This document shows positions 46,100 to 57,522 of a stretch of 64,000 bases of DNA, piece by piece. This stretch comes from Cristatella mucedo (Eukaryota; Bryozoa; Phylactolaemata; Cristatellidae), in contig WPIO01000088.1 in assembly GCA_009760855.2 (NCBI GenBank), positions 172,501 to 236,500 on the forward strand, read 5' to 3'. The notes beneath the pieces are model-generated. The model searched no databases. It was not told where the DNA came from and saw only the letters and a program-made list of their open reading frames with translations. The position numbers were made by a program, and so were the translations under genes. The number at the start of each line of letters is the position of its first letter. Position 1 is the first letter of the stretch.

Positions 46100-47230
46100 A
46101 CGGAGAAAGAAAAAGAAAAAGTGAGAGAGAAAGAAAAAAAGAAAGTAAGAGATAGAGAGAGAGGAGGGAGAGAGAGATGATAATACTAAATATTACCCGC
46201 TAAATTGGAAGCGCGCGATAATCGCATCGCCGTCTTTCGCGGTAGTGAGTCGCGTGGTTCGCGGCGACGGCTGCTGCGACGACGAGAGTCGCGAGTGATC
46301 GAGAATTTCGCCTCGTCTCGAGCGCTCATTTCTATCTCCGACGTGGCCTGCCATTCGTCGCGTTCACCGTCGCCACCTCGCGCGCATTTAGGCAGTCTTC
46401 AAAGCTCACGGGCGCGTCCGAGTCATCCCGAGCGTAGGTCGGTACGTCGCGCAGTCGAACGCAAAATCGCCGTCTGCCGCCGGCGATTGGGCGTAACTCC
46501 GCGCGGTCCAAGCTGCCTTGGCAATGTGCGCGCCGCGCACATATAACAAAATTATAAATTATAAATATCAAGTTTATTATTAATTAGCTAATTAAAAATT
46601 ATTATAAAAATGTTGTGTAATTTTAATACACAAATTTGTGTACAATGCGCACCTGCGTACAATATACGGGTAAATGGTAGCTCGTTGCAAATGGGGGGGC
46701 GCGCGCGGCTCCCGCCTCCGCGGACAGGCCTGGCCCGCCGGCCGTTACTGCCGCGCTCGTGACGGTGCGCTAGCCTCAGCCGACGCGAACAACGAATTCA
46801 GGCTGACGCCTGAACCTTGTATGACATCGGGCGACTCGTCGGTGCAGCACCGATGCACGCTGGGAACGCAGCGACGGTGGCGGTACAGCGCGCAGCGACG
46901 ACGAGCGCCCCGAGTCCTTGACATTACAAGTCCACGTCCGTAACGCAAACAGGTCGATTAGACGTCAATGGAGGATTGCAGGCGCTAAATATCTGCCGCG
47001 GCGTACGCCGAAAGGCTCCTCGGCCCAGAGCTCGAATCGCCCAGCGACAGGAAGTCTCAGAAGCTCAGGAAGTACAGCCGCCAGCGGCTTCTCATGACGT
47101 ACAGAGACACAGCAGCCTTTTCAACGTCGCGCTATTTAAATACGTATTTAAATGCTGTGGAGAATATCTTAGCGGAAAGGATAAAAACGGAAGATGACCT
47201 CATACCGGTACGAGTCGAGTCTCAGCGAGT
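46100..47230. other. GC-rich region with possible minus-strand exons
   Basis: A minus-strand frame at about 46530-46332 reads FCVRLRDVPTYARDDSDAP and SFEDCLNAREVATVNATNG before a stop. Another at about 46930-46745 is cysteine-rich (RCALYRHRRCVPSVHRCC). Neither matches a family I recognise. AT-rich sequence (46545-46670) separates them. Confidence 0.25.
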
Positions 47231-47254
47231 GTCTACCGGCCGTAATGTAATGTA

Positions 47255-47960
47255 ATGTATCTCCGTCTGTAACTCCACAAAGCTATAAAGACTATGTGGG
47301 TGTTACTAAGGGGAGTCTTGTATAGCGAACTCACAGCCTAAGCGGCTTTCGGTACGCATTCGGTAGCCAACAGACTTCATCTCATGCAAAAAAAGAGAGC
47401 GCGAGAAGCAGTGCAGAGTCAACAGAGCAGTTGAGGTAGTGAGTAGCCTGGAAGTAGCAGCTCGGGACCGCTGAAAAGGATGAGCCATAGTCGGTAGCAG
47501 GACAGTAGTTGTCGTTGCGTAAGAATCGTGGAAGCGAATTCCACTGTTTATGACCTGCAAAGCTAGAGCTTGTGTTGCCAACGGTCTTTAAGTAGAGGAA
47601 TGGAACAGCGAATGTATTGCCCACACAGGACCCGAGGGCACGAAGAGGCTGAAACTGGTGCAGCAGTTCAGCTAGGTACGGAGGAGCCAAGCCGCGGCGG
47701 GCCTTTTGGGTCAGCGTCGGAATTTGGCTCTGTGTCCGTTGATCAACCGGCAGCCATCCAAGCTCTTTTAGCAAGGAGACACGTGGTCAAACCTCTGAAA
47801 CTTTAAAACTAACCTTGCAGCCATATTCATAGCCAGCTGCAGTGGCCTAGTTGCCTTTTTTGGTAGCCCAGCCAAAAAGGATATACAGCAATCAATCCGA
47901 GACGGAACTCAGTAGATCTTTTACCGTAGAGTAACTGCGGCTGAGGATTCGCTAGATTCT
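47255..47960 (-). mobile_element. LINE family B 3' half
   Basis: The reverse transcriptase C-terminus (LKELGWLPVDQRTQSQI, LAELLHQFQPLRALGSCV, LRNDN) and family 3' UTR, with frame breaks. Confidence 0.8.
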
Positions 47961-48594
47961 TTGCTCGGTCCTTTACTCGGCTTCCGCTTTTATGCTGCCT
48001 GGGCAATAGATAGTCGCATAATCGCTGCCCAACCGCTATAATTCAGGAACCGCGAATATTAAATACCAAGTCACTGACGATCTGGCTGATTTAGTAAGCT
48101 GCCATCTATGCATACCTGCGTTTTACAATAACGAACAATATGTAACATATAATACAGCGTAATAACCTTGTGCCTATTTTGTATTACCCCGCGAGGAGAG
48201 TGATTGCCATCCGGCCGGAGCCGGGATTTTTATCCAGGACGGGCAAGATTATCATGCAGGCAGGCTTGGCCGAAAAATTCTTAAAAAACAATTACAGTGC
48301 AAAATCATAGCGTTTATATGACAGAAACGGTTGCTCAGCTAGTTGCTCAGCCGGTTGCTCAGCTGGTGGACAATTTCCTCGTTGGTGACGGTCGTTGGGC
48401 GTAACAGTAGAGGGCGTGGGCCCAAGTCACTGTCGCGTTGTTGGGTGGTGGACGGGGCAAATTCCTCCACGGCTCCGCCACTGGTGATTACACTCTCCAT
48501 GAGAACATGCTATACATTTTTCTAACTAAATCTGGATACATTCATTGTGTTGCATAATATTATGCAATCTAGGTTTTACTACTATGCGCATAAT

Positions 48595-48665
48595 AATAAA
48601 AATAATGATACATTTTATAAAGCGCCTTCAGATAACTCAATCTCTTTCTAGGCGCTTTACCTCAA
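48595..48665 (-). mobile_element. LINE family A tail fragment
   Basis: AATGATACATTTTATAAAGC .. CTTTCTAGGCGCTTTAC, the 3' end only. Confidence 0.7.
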
Positions 48666-48719
48666 GATTTTTATCTGTGGGACTAAGACCTGCAAAGATG
48701 ATTTTCCTGTAATAAAAAT

Positions 48720-49878
48720 AAAAATAATAATAATAACAATGCACTTGATAAAGCGCCTTCAGAGAACTCAATCTCTTTCTAGCCGCTTTACATTTGCTGC
48801 AAACGGAAACGCGATTGAATGGTGAGTAATATCATGCTTGATAAACAACATGAATAACATGGTTAGGGGTGACATGCACAGAGTCAGCATGCAAATGTGG
48901 TTAGTGGCAGCATGCACAGTGTCAGCACGCATAAGCACATAAAGGACGAATCACAGGGACCCACTAAATGCTCTCCTAAATAGGTATGTTTTAAAGTTCT
49001 TTTTAAATGTGGTCAAGTCAGGGGATGTTCTAACGCAAGTCGGGAGGGAGTTCCAGGCTTTGGGAGCATACAAAGTAAATGCATGGTCTCCAAAGAATTT
49101 GAGGTTTGTACGAGGTATTGGTAAACTGTTGGATTCCGAAAAGCTGGTGGTACGATGCTTGGCCTGGTGGGGGAGTAGATATGAGAGATAGGCTGGAGCC
49201 AAAGAATGAAGTGACCTAAAAGTGAGCGACAAAACCTTGAAGTCGATCCGTTGCTTGACTGAGATCGACTTCAAGGATATAAGTCAAGGTTTATAGTTAG
49301 GTAGATAGGTAGATACTAGTCAAGGTAGATACTAGTCAAGCAATCTATACTTCGTATAGATTGCTTGACTAGTATCCAGTGCAGGTCGGCGAGAAGTGGT
49401 GTGATGTGGCAACTGCGATGCTCACGACAGACAAGCCTAGCTTCGGAGTTTTGCACCAGCTGTAATCGCCTGATCGCACATGCCGGTAGGCCAGCAAGCA
49501 GTGAGTTACAGAAGTCAAGACGGGATGTCACGAATGTATGGACCAACTTAGACGTAGTATCATTATCTAAACAAGCCCGAATTTTAGAAACGTTATGTAG
49601 CTGAAAGTAGGCAGACTTGATTGTGGAGCTGATGTGGTTGTTTAATGAGAGGTTAGGAACACGATACGTAGATTTCGAGCTGATTCAACAGGAGATATGC
49701 TGGCAGAGCCAATTTTGAGCGTCAGCCTTTCCAATTTCTGAATCCCACTGGGTTTGCTTATAACTAGTAAGTTAGCTTTATCATAGTTTCGTTTTAGAAA
49801 ATGTTCTGCCATCCATGTGCGGACGTCATCAATACATGCAGCAGGTGAGTTGAGAGAATTGCTTGGCTGGCTGAAGCT
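48720..49878 (-). mobile_element. LINE family A, left arm of large inverted repeat
   Basis: Contains the 3' UTR, reverse transcriptase C-terminus and a piece of the palm/thumb region (CIDDVRTWMAEHFLK). Between the two coding parts sits a rearranged segment (about 49260-49380) with a CAATCTATACTTCGTATAGATTG palindrome (inverted arms of 10-11 bp). 48720-49650 mirrors 51510-52440. Confidence 0.85.
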
Positions 49879-51511
49879 ATACAAAGGGGAGTGTGAAGGC
49901 CTCGTGCCGCTAATGGCAGTGTTCCAGAGTAATAAAGACAAAGTGCGGACCGCTTTTGACTACCGCGATCTGAACCAATACGTTTCCAGCCACACTGCCA
50001 ACGGGACGTTTGCAGCTGGAAAATTCGGGCATGACACCGAATGGGAAGTAACGTCAGCATTATCGACCTTCGAAAAGCGTATTTCCAGCTTCATGTCGAC
50101 CCTTTCCTGTGGTGATACCAGGTTGTCGCCTACCAGGGGAGGCGGTACTGCCTTACGCGGCAAGGCTTCGTATTGAATGTAGCGCCTAAGATAATGACCA
50201 CCGTGTTTAATAAGGTGCTTTCAATGGACCCAGAGGTGCGCGAAGGCACTGACCCCTACGTGAACGATGTAATCGCCAAAAATGATATCGTCACGAATGA
50301 GCGTGTCATCCCTCTCCTACGACAGTTCGGGCTTGAAGCTAAGCCCCCGGAAAAGTTGGTCGAAGGTCGCGTACTAGGGCTTCGCATCACTGACTGTGAA
50401 GGGGAGCTTAAGTGGGGCAGAGATAAGGATGTTGAACCGCTACCTCAGTGCGAGAACAGGAGGCAGCTTTTCTCATGGACTGGACAGTTAACGTTACTGG
50501 CCATTTTCCCGTTGCCGGATGGCTTCGACCGGCCTGCAGCTACGTAAAGAGAGCCACAAAAGACCTGTCGTGGGATGCCGAGGTTACGGAGGACGTCCTT
50601 CGGATGGCACAGATCAGCCGACGAGTGACAAAAGAGGATCCAGTATCCGGAGTGTGGAGTGTGCCGCCGTCACCCAGCAGACAGGTATGGTGCGACGCAA
50701 GCAGCTTAGCGATAAGCGCCTACTTGCGAATTGGAGGGCAGACTGTCGAGGATGCCTCTTGGCTTAGAAAGCCAGACGACGTAAAGCATATAAATCTGGC
50801 CGAACTCGAGGCTGTCATAAAGGGCCTAAACTTAGCCCTGGCCTGGGGCCTTCGCGAGATCGAGTTGTTTACTGACTCGGCCTTTACTGACTGTGCATTC
50901 GTGGCTCCGATCGCTTGTCGAAGGCGATAAGCCTATCCGTACGCGAGGTCTAGGCGATTCGTTGGCGCGAAAGCGGACAGCAATAATACGCGACGTAAAT
51001 AAGGAGTATGGCCTTCTGCCAGCGTTCCACGACTTCCATCACCTCTGGGGTTGACCTACGCTGTACCTGGTCAGGCTCTGCTTTCCCGGCATTTCCGTAA
51101 GGCTGGAGATAGCGGAACGCCTTGTTAAATCGTGCATGCATTGCCGGTCAGTGGATCCAGCGCCAGTGTCTTGGAGCCATGGACATTTGGACGTAGATTC
51201 TAACTGTCGCCTCCTGGCTATTGATGTTACGTTCTTCAACGGGGTCAAGTATCTGAGACTTGTTGATAGCGGCCCGAGCAGGTTTGCCATCTGGCGGCGT
51301 ATCCCCGACAAGAGCGAGACCTCGGTGGTCCGATGCTTGAACGAAATATTCAGAGAAAGGGGCCCGCCGTAGCAGCTCTTAATGGACAATTCCGCCACTT
51401 TCCAATCGAACGCTGTTCGCCAGCTTTATGCTCGTTGGGGGATACACGGAATGTATCGCTGTGCTTACCGCTCCTCTGGAAACGATATACTAGAACGAAA
51501 CCACCGAACAA
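49879..51511 (+). mobile_element. Ty3/gypsy-type pol remnant (RT, RNase H, integrase), broken
   Basis: Frames in order: reverse transcriptase (GLVPLMAVFQSNKDKVRTAF, then NVAPKIMTTV and RVLGLRI), RNase H (VWCDASSLAISAYL, HINLAELEAVIKGLNLAL) and integrase (HCRSVDPAPVSW, LAIDVTFFNGVKYLRLVDSG, ERNHRT). At least three frame breaks separate them, and the expected Y-x-D-D reads YVND, so the RT catalytic box is damaged. gag, protease and LTRs are missing; both ends stop at LINE sequence. Ty3/gypsy order (RT-RNase H-INT) is seen directly. Confidence 0.8.
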
Positions 51512-52440
51512 CCGTTAGACGACCTCATCAGCTCTACAATCAAGTCTGTCTACTTTCAGCTACATAACATTGCTTAAAGTCGGGCTTGTTTAGATAAGGA
51601 TACCACGTCTAAGTTGGTCCATGCATTCGTAGCATCCCGTCTTGACTTCTGTAACTCACTGCTTGCTGGCCTACCGGCATGTGCGGTCAGGCGATTACAG
51701 CTGGTGCAAAACTCCGAAGCTAGGCTTGTCTGTCGTGAGCGTCGCAGTTGCCACATCACACCACTTCTCGCCGACCTGCACTGGATACTAGTCAAGCAAT
51801 CTATACGAAGTATAGATTGCTTGACTAGTATCTACATTGACTAGTATCTACCTATCTACCTAACTATAAACCTTGACTTATATCCTTGAAGTCGATCTCA
51901 GTCAAGCAACGGATCGACTTCAAGGTTTTGTCGCTCACTTTTAGGTCACTTCATTCTTTGGCTCCAGCCTATCTCTCATATCTACTCCCCCACCAGGCCA
52001 AGCATCGTACCACCAGCTTTTCGGAATCCAACAGTTTACCAATACCTCGTACAAACCTCAAATTCTTTGGAGACCATGCATTTACTTTGTATGCTCCCAA
52101 AGCCTGGAACTCCCTCCCGACTTGCGTTAGAACATCCCCTGACTTGACCACATTTAAAAAGAACTTTAAAACATACCTATTTAGGAGAGCATTTAGTGGG
52201 TCCCTGTGATTCGTCCTTTATGTGCTTATGCGTGCTGACACTGTGCATGCTGCCACTAACCACATTTGCATGCTGACTCTGTGCATGTCACCCCTAACCA
52301 TGTTATTCATGTTGTTTATCAAGCATGATATTACTCACCATTCAATCGCGTTTCCGTTTGCAGCAAATGTAAAGCGGCTAGAAAGAGATTGAGTTCTCTG
52401 AAGGCGCTTTATCAAGTGCATTATTATTATTATTATTATC
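51512..52440 (+). mobile_element. LINE family A, right arm of large inverted repeat
   Basis: Reverse complement of 48720-49650 with only scattered substitutions and no indels (mirror coordinates sum to 101160 throughout). It includes the same internal rearrangement. It ends in (ATT)n. Confidence 0.9.
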
Positions 52441-52689
52441 CTAGCAGCACCACGAGCCGGGAAGCGACGAGCTGCTGCCAAGATATGAGGACTATGTGCT
52501 TACTGTTTATCCTTCTCGTTGCCAAAGCAGCGGTGAAGAACAGCTGCTTGCTGGTCTGGCTACGACATGGGTTGATCTCCAGATCAGGCGGGCATGTGGT
52601 TTCATTTAATTGATGACACTTCCCCTGATCGTTGTACGTGTGGGCTGTGACACTCGATGCAGTAATTAGTCGGGACGTGCTATTGGTAA

Positions 52690-53860
52690 TTGGTATGACA
52701 AGGGAGTCGTGGCGCACTCCCGTGGGCGAGAGGGGCGAAGAGAGTCGTGCTTCGCCCTGCTCGGCGAGAGTCGTGCTTCGCCCTGCTCTGTGAGTGGTGA
52801 AATAAACTGGCGGTGTTGCTCGTTGCCTAGCGTCCTGTGCTGCTTGCGACGATCACTCAAGCTACAGAGAGGTATGGATGCACTGAAGGCAGAGGTTTGC
52901 CAACGTCTGAGGCAAAAGTCAGAAATATCAACGGTATATGCAACGATAGAATAATAGAAATATTAACGGTAAATGCTGCAGCTAGCCAGCAGTTTGCAAT
53001 GATTGTTGCAAGGCTGGAACTTGAATGACTGCAGCGGGCTTGAACTTACTGCTATTGATCAATTGGTTAAGATGTCAAGGGCGATAAGGTAACTTAATTT
53101 ACCACAGGTGTTGGCAGTAGTTGAAGCTCCGTGTGTGGAAATCGGGAAGCCCGATACACGACTCGAGGAGCCAGAGATTATGATTTTACACGAGCCTACA
53201 GAATATGGCCTCTGATAGTGTGCAGATGTATGGCATCTTAGCCTTAGCTGCCGATTTAAGGTGCGAATTGATCGTTCTTCCTGAGACGGTCATAGCCACT
53301 GTGGAGCACGTGACTGTCGTTACTCACTTCGAGACGCTAGGCGTTCAAACTCTTTTGATGTTATGGACAGCTGCTTTGCCGCTGAACAGGCTGCTTTCTC
53401 CGACTGCGAGCCTATTACGGACGATGCCTGGAGAGTACAAGTAATGTGACTGCTGCCAAGCCGTGGTACGAGTGCCAGACGAGTATGTAGCACGGCTTGT
53501 GTTTTGTGTTCTGGCAACTTTCAGTGTAGTGACAATGCCGCATTTGTCGCAAGCCGGTGCTACATGACAACGGTGAGGACTACTTGTCTGCGTCGAAAGA
53601 TATACGCTCTAATGGCGACTACTTCCTGCATGCTTTTCGACTACACAGAGGACAATTCTCCTCTCGCATGTCATTATATCCGCGTGACTTGTTCTGCGAG
53701 AATGCCGTTGACTGTACAGCATGGCGAACGCGATGTCGTCATCTTCAGTTACTCGAGTTTTGATCGAGGTCGAGTGGTTACGACCATGCTACGGCTCCTG
53801 AATCGGCGTGTCGTAAAAGCAAATGTATTTGACGTATTCCGACGACGATAGCTCCGATTC
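52690..53860 (+). other. Broken open frames, possibly an old retroelement leader and gag
   Basis: A 30-bp direct repeat (GAGAGTCGTGCTTCGCCCTG) and AATAAA at about 52800 precede frames starting MDALKAEVCQRLRQK (52874), MASDSVQMYG (53205) and MCSGNFQCSDNA (53504). No domain is recognised. Order and breakage would suit a decayed LTR element, but this is a guess. Confidence 0.25.
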
Positions 53861-54134
53861 GCATCGACCCAACTGTTCAATGCGTTTCGAGAGTCTGAGC
53901 CCGTGGGTGTACGCTTCTAAGAGATGGTTGGACACCGGACGTTGTCTGTCATACCTCACAGACTAACCGAGCTAAAGGCAGACAAGACTGGGTTTCCGAG
54001 GCAATTCCAGTAGTGAGCAGCATGATAAAAAAGATGGAAGTCACAATTGCTTGTGATATGGTACGGGGAGGTCTGCTACTCCCTATCTTATTTCTACTAA
54101 TAACTTTAAGGCAATACATGTATTGTATGTACAA

Positions 54135-54285
54135 ACGAATACACACACACACACACACACGTGTATATATTTATATATAAATATATATATATATAATATT
54201 TACATATAGAATAGTTATGTATAATATAATATTTACATATTATAATATATAAGAATATATATATATATATATATATAATAGGTAA
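54135..54285. repeat. (CA)n and (AT)n microsatellites
   Basis: About 20 bp of AC followed by TATATA-rich sequence. Confidence 0.9.
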
Positions 54286-54334
54286 ATGAAGGTACCTTTC
54301 TAGTACGGTATCATTTCAGGCATCCGTTATGACA

Positions 54335-54480
54335 CGGACGTGCTACGGGTAAATATAGACAAGGTGAATGCATTTGATGACCGTGGTCGTGAATTCGAGC
54401 TATATGAAATATGTGAATCGCCTGCATAGAGATTAGGTTCTCTTTGGGTGCTATGCATGTACCTTATATCTTTTAGTTTT
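54335..54480 (+). mobile_element. tRNA-derived SINE with LINE-like tail, degraded
   Basis: GTGGTCGTGAATTCGAGCTA (box B-like), GAATCGCCTGCATAGAGATT and GGTTCTCTTTGGGTGCTATG match the 15675-15820 family. Confidence 0.65.
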
Positions 54481-54489
54481 TACTCATAC

Positions 54490-54710
54490 AAGGTCCGGCA
54501 TGACTTTGCACCTTCATTGCTTGCTGAACTGCTTCACCTGTTTCAGCCTCATCCTTCCCTCATGTTCCTTATTCCAATAAAGTTGCTGTTTCGTTTATTC
54601 ATTTAAGACTGTTGGTGACACAAGCCTTTGCTCTGGAGGTCCTCCTACACTGTGGGGCTCACTTCCACAATTCTTATGCAACGACAATTGTTCCCCTGCT
54701 GCCGACTGTG
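54490..54710 (+). mobile_element. LINE family B coding fragment
   Basis: Reads APSLLAELLHLFQPHPSL and related degraded sequence of the reverse transcriptase C-terminus, frame-broken. Confidence 0.7.
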
Positions 54711-54849
54711 GCGCATTTTTTGCAATCGTCCTGAGCTGCTACTTCCATGCTGCTCACTTCTTTGACTTCCCTCCTGACTCAGCTATGCTTCTCACTTTCT
54801 CTGTGCTGAATAGGACGAAATCTGGTGCCTACGTATGCGCACCGACAGC

Positions 54850-55920
54850 CGCTCAGGCTTTGAGTGGGCTCGCTACAAAACTCGTCTGCCTCACGCGCCC
54901 ACTTGGTCCTTGTAGCTTTCGAGAGCTACAGACTTTATCCGTTAAGCTACGGATAAAGGAGCTCTTCTGTCTCCAGCCAAGTGACGTGCAGACGATAGCC
55001 AAGTGAAGTGCAGAAGACGACCTGAGCGCATGAGAAGAGTTTTGGAGACGCTTTTAAGTCCAGCTCACTGGCTGGACGGCTCGTTTTTTTTAACTGCTTT
55101 AACTTTAACTGCTTCGCTGTTAGCGAAGAAGACAAAAGAAAGTCAAGTGCAGCCAACAGCGACAGCTTAGAAGGAAATCCCCTTTATTTCTCAGTTAAAG
55201 AGCGTGGCGAGGTGGCGAAGCTCAACGTTGACAGCTCCAATAGTTTGCTAGGTTTATTTATTTTTTATTCACGGCCGAGGGCTGCCTTTATTTAAGTAGG
55301 TGGCGGTGTAACGGCGGTGCCAGCTAAACCGGCCGAATCGTGGCGGTTAGCTACTATTCGCGATACTGCGATCGTACGATATACTTTTATCTCCGAGGCC
55401 GTTTAAAAGGTTGGCGCTCTGAGGTAGGCGGAGTCAGGATTCGAGACTCGAGGCACTGGAGCCGATGCGAGCTCTGGGCCACACTGCCAGCCGTTGGCGT
55501 GCGTCGTGGCCGCTGCTGGTGTTAATTGGCTTAGCCTGCGCATTGCGGATGCGGCCTTGCTGCGTGCGCTAAGGTCGGGGCCGCTCGTCGTCGCTGCCTC
55601 GTTTCCGCTCCTTCCTGTCGGCATGCCTGAGTGCATCGCGCGCATTCCCTACGAGTAGCTAGCCGTGCTTCAAGGTTCAGGCGTCGCAAGGTATTCGTCG
55701 CGCGTCGACACAGACTTGCGCCGTCGCGTGCGCTTTATTTGCGGCTTAGTTCTGACGACAGGACGTGGGAGATGCACGCGTAACAACTCGCACCGACGCG
55801 ATAGCCCGGAAGGTGCTCGCTCTGCACGACCAAGGTCTCTCTGTTGGATCTGGCCGAACTCTGCCGCGGGCGATTCTTTGTCGCCTGCTGCAAGCGGAGG
55901 CGACAGTCGTCAAGGCTCTC
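54850..55920. other. No gene identified
   Basis: GC-rich towards the right. A hairpin AGCTACAGACTTTATCCGTT..AAGCTACGGATAAAG lies near 54922-54960. No protein motif was recognised. Confidence 0.4.
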
Positions 55921-55924
55921 ACGC

Positions 55925-56089
55925 CGCTTTACGAAATTAAATAGTAAGCAGTTCAATCGGCTTTTTTTTTATTTTTCGCTCTCCCGCGGTGGGCGGGGGG
56001 AGAAAGTTTGCCCTCCCCCGCCTGCCACGGGAGAGCAAAAATAAAAAAAAATTGCCGACTTAACTGCTTACTATTTATTTCGTAAAGCG
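55925..56089. repeat. Long imperfect hairpin (arms of about 80 bp)
   Basis: CGCTTTACGAAAT.. at the left end is the reverse complement of the right end ..ATTTCGTAAAGCG. The arms pair through a T-run/A-run and a CTCTCCCGCGG/CCACGGGAGAG block to a centre near 56007. It ends exactly where the flanking direct repeat 56087-56210 begins. Confidence 0.75.
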
Positions 56090-56210
56090 GGCGGGACGCA
56101 CGCTGGCGCGCGAGTTGGAAAGGATAGGGCAAAGCCGCGGCGAGTAGAGGGCTGCCTGCCGCTGGTGACGAGTGACGACACGCCAGGTGATTTACGCCGC
56201 CCCTCCCCCA
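56087..56210 (+). repeat. Direct repeat flanking the HSP20-like gene, copy 1
   Basis: About 120 bp starting GCGGGCGGGACGCACGCTGG and ending at CCGCCCCTCCCCC. It matches 57785-57903 in the same orientation with a few substitutions and small indels. The HSP20-like gene lies between the two copies. Confidence 0.75.
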
Positions 56211-56328
56211 TGTCTACGCCAGCCACTCTGTTCACCATTAGTTTGTCCGCTTGCCGTGCACCCGTAGATAGCGTAAAATTTAAAAACCATCATGTAGCCT
56301 ATTCGCTACCAATATAAATATATTTACG

Positions 56329-56418
56329 TATTATTTACTACAAAACGACAGTCTACGGACGCTCAAAAGCCTGTATTATTTACTACAAAACGACAGTCTA
56401 CGGACGCTCAAAAGCCTG
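56329..56418 (+). repeat. Perfect 45-bp tandem duplication
   Basis: Two adjacent identical copies of a 45-bp unit beginning TATTATTTACTACAAAACGA. It is non-coding and lies downstream of the HSP20-like gene. Confidence 0.85.
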
Positions 56419-56718
56419 CGAACGCGGTTTCGGAGTAACGCGCCGGGAACATAAAAGTATAATGTAAAACAGCAATTATATAGCGTATTCAATATGTACT
56501 GTATTGTATTTGTTTACTACGAAGCTACTACAGTCTACGATTGCGCGCGGGTTCTAGTCATGCGCCGCCCTAACAGCTCGCTGCGCCGCTATCGCGCGCG
56601 CGACCGCAGCGGCTCGACTCGCGCCCTTGACGATGCGTCCTTCCCCCACCACCCCGAGGCCCGCCCTTTCCCCGCCGTCGCGGTCGCCGAATGCGCAGCC
56701 CGAATTCAGCTCAACCCG

Positions 56719-57522
56719 TCAAGCGCCTCCGCCGCCTATGACGCCGCAGCCGCCTCCTCCGCCGGCCTTCTTCTCCCCGCCAGCGACGCCGCCTGCGCCG
56801 ACTCCTCCGCCGGCCTTCTTCTCCCCGCCAGCGGCGACGGCGGCGGCGGCGGCCGCCTTCGGCTCGAGCTCGATCTCGAGGACGCGCTCGTCTGCTCGCG
56901 CCTCCTGGGCCTTGAGCTTCGCCTCGACGCGCACGTAGCCGTCCTGCGTCAGCTTGCACGCGAAGCTCTGCTGGTCCACCTCGTCGGGTATGGCGAACTC
57001 GCGCAGCATCTCGCGCGTCACCGTGCCGTGCCGGTCGGCCCGCGGCTCGTGCCGCGCGGTCACGACGAGCGCGCCGTCGCACACCTTCACGCTCACCTCG
57101 CCCGGCTCGAAGTGGTGCACGTCGACCGCGACGCGATAGCCGTCGCGCGTCAGCCGCACGTCCGGCTCGTCGACGGCGGCCAGCGGCGACGACGCGTCCG
57201 CCGCCGCCGCCTGCTCGGCTGTCGGCGGCGGACGGCGGCGGCCGAGCAGGCGACGCTCGGCGTCGTACAGTGGCTCTTCGAGCGCGCGCATGGCGCGCCC
57301 GAGAACGGACGAAGCCTCCTCGAGAGCGCTGCCGAAGCCCCAGGGCAGCGGCGGCGGCGCGCGCCGCCGGTCCGTCCAAGCGGACTCGCCGCGGTCAATC
57401 GGCGCCAGCCAGCGATGGCCGTAGGCGCGTCGCTGCAGAGGCGCGCACGCGGCCGCCGTCAGCGACCTGCCGACCAACATCGTCGTGGCGCAGCACGCCC
57501 GTCGCAATGCGGCGGCGGTCAT
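56719..57522 (-). CDS. Small heat-shock protein (HSP20/alpha-crystallin family), probably mitochondrial
   Basis: Intronless gene of 267 aa from the chosen ATG at 57522; the frame is open up to 57585, giving 288 aa from the first ATG. An alpha-crystallin domain (about residues 121-204) starts DVRLTRDGYRVAVDV, contains DGALVVTARHE and FAIPDEVD, and ends DGYVRVEAKL, matching the sHSP beta-sandwich. Such proteins are ATP-independent holdases that bind unfolding clients. The N-terminus MTAAALRRACCATTMLVGRS with a following LQRRAYG is Arg-rich, lacks acidic residues and has an RR-x-Y cleavage-like site, so mitochondrial import is inferred. The tail is low complexity, Ala/Gly-rich with repeated GGEKKAGGG, and has no clear I-x-I motif. 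It is divergent from the hnRNP L-like gene. The long open frame on the opposite strand is its antisense shadow. I see no clustered heat-shock elements directly upstream. Confidence 0.85.
   Translation of the reverse strand: MTAAALRRACCATTMLVGRSLTAAACAPLQRRAYGHRWLAPIDRGESAWTDRRRAPPPLPWGFGSALEEASSVLGRAMRALEEPLYDAERRLLGRRRPPPTAEQAAAADASSPLAAVDEPDVRLTRDGYRVAVDVHHFEPGEVSVKVCDGALVVTARHEPRADRHGTVTREMLREFAIPDEVDQQSFACKLTQDGYVRVEAKLKAQEARADERVLEIELEPKAAAAAAVAAGGEKKAGGGVGAGGVAGGEKKAGGGGGCGVIGGGGA

Larger units (their letters stand above)
38890..46100. repeat. Segmental duplication, copy 2 (contains gene C)
   Basis: Partner of 30250-33780 in the same orientation. It is longer because of the CRD exon, the stalk minisatellite, a LINE insertion (44638-45812) and an AT-rich insertion (about 45880-46035). 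Confidence 0.85.
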
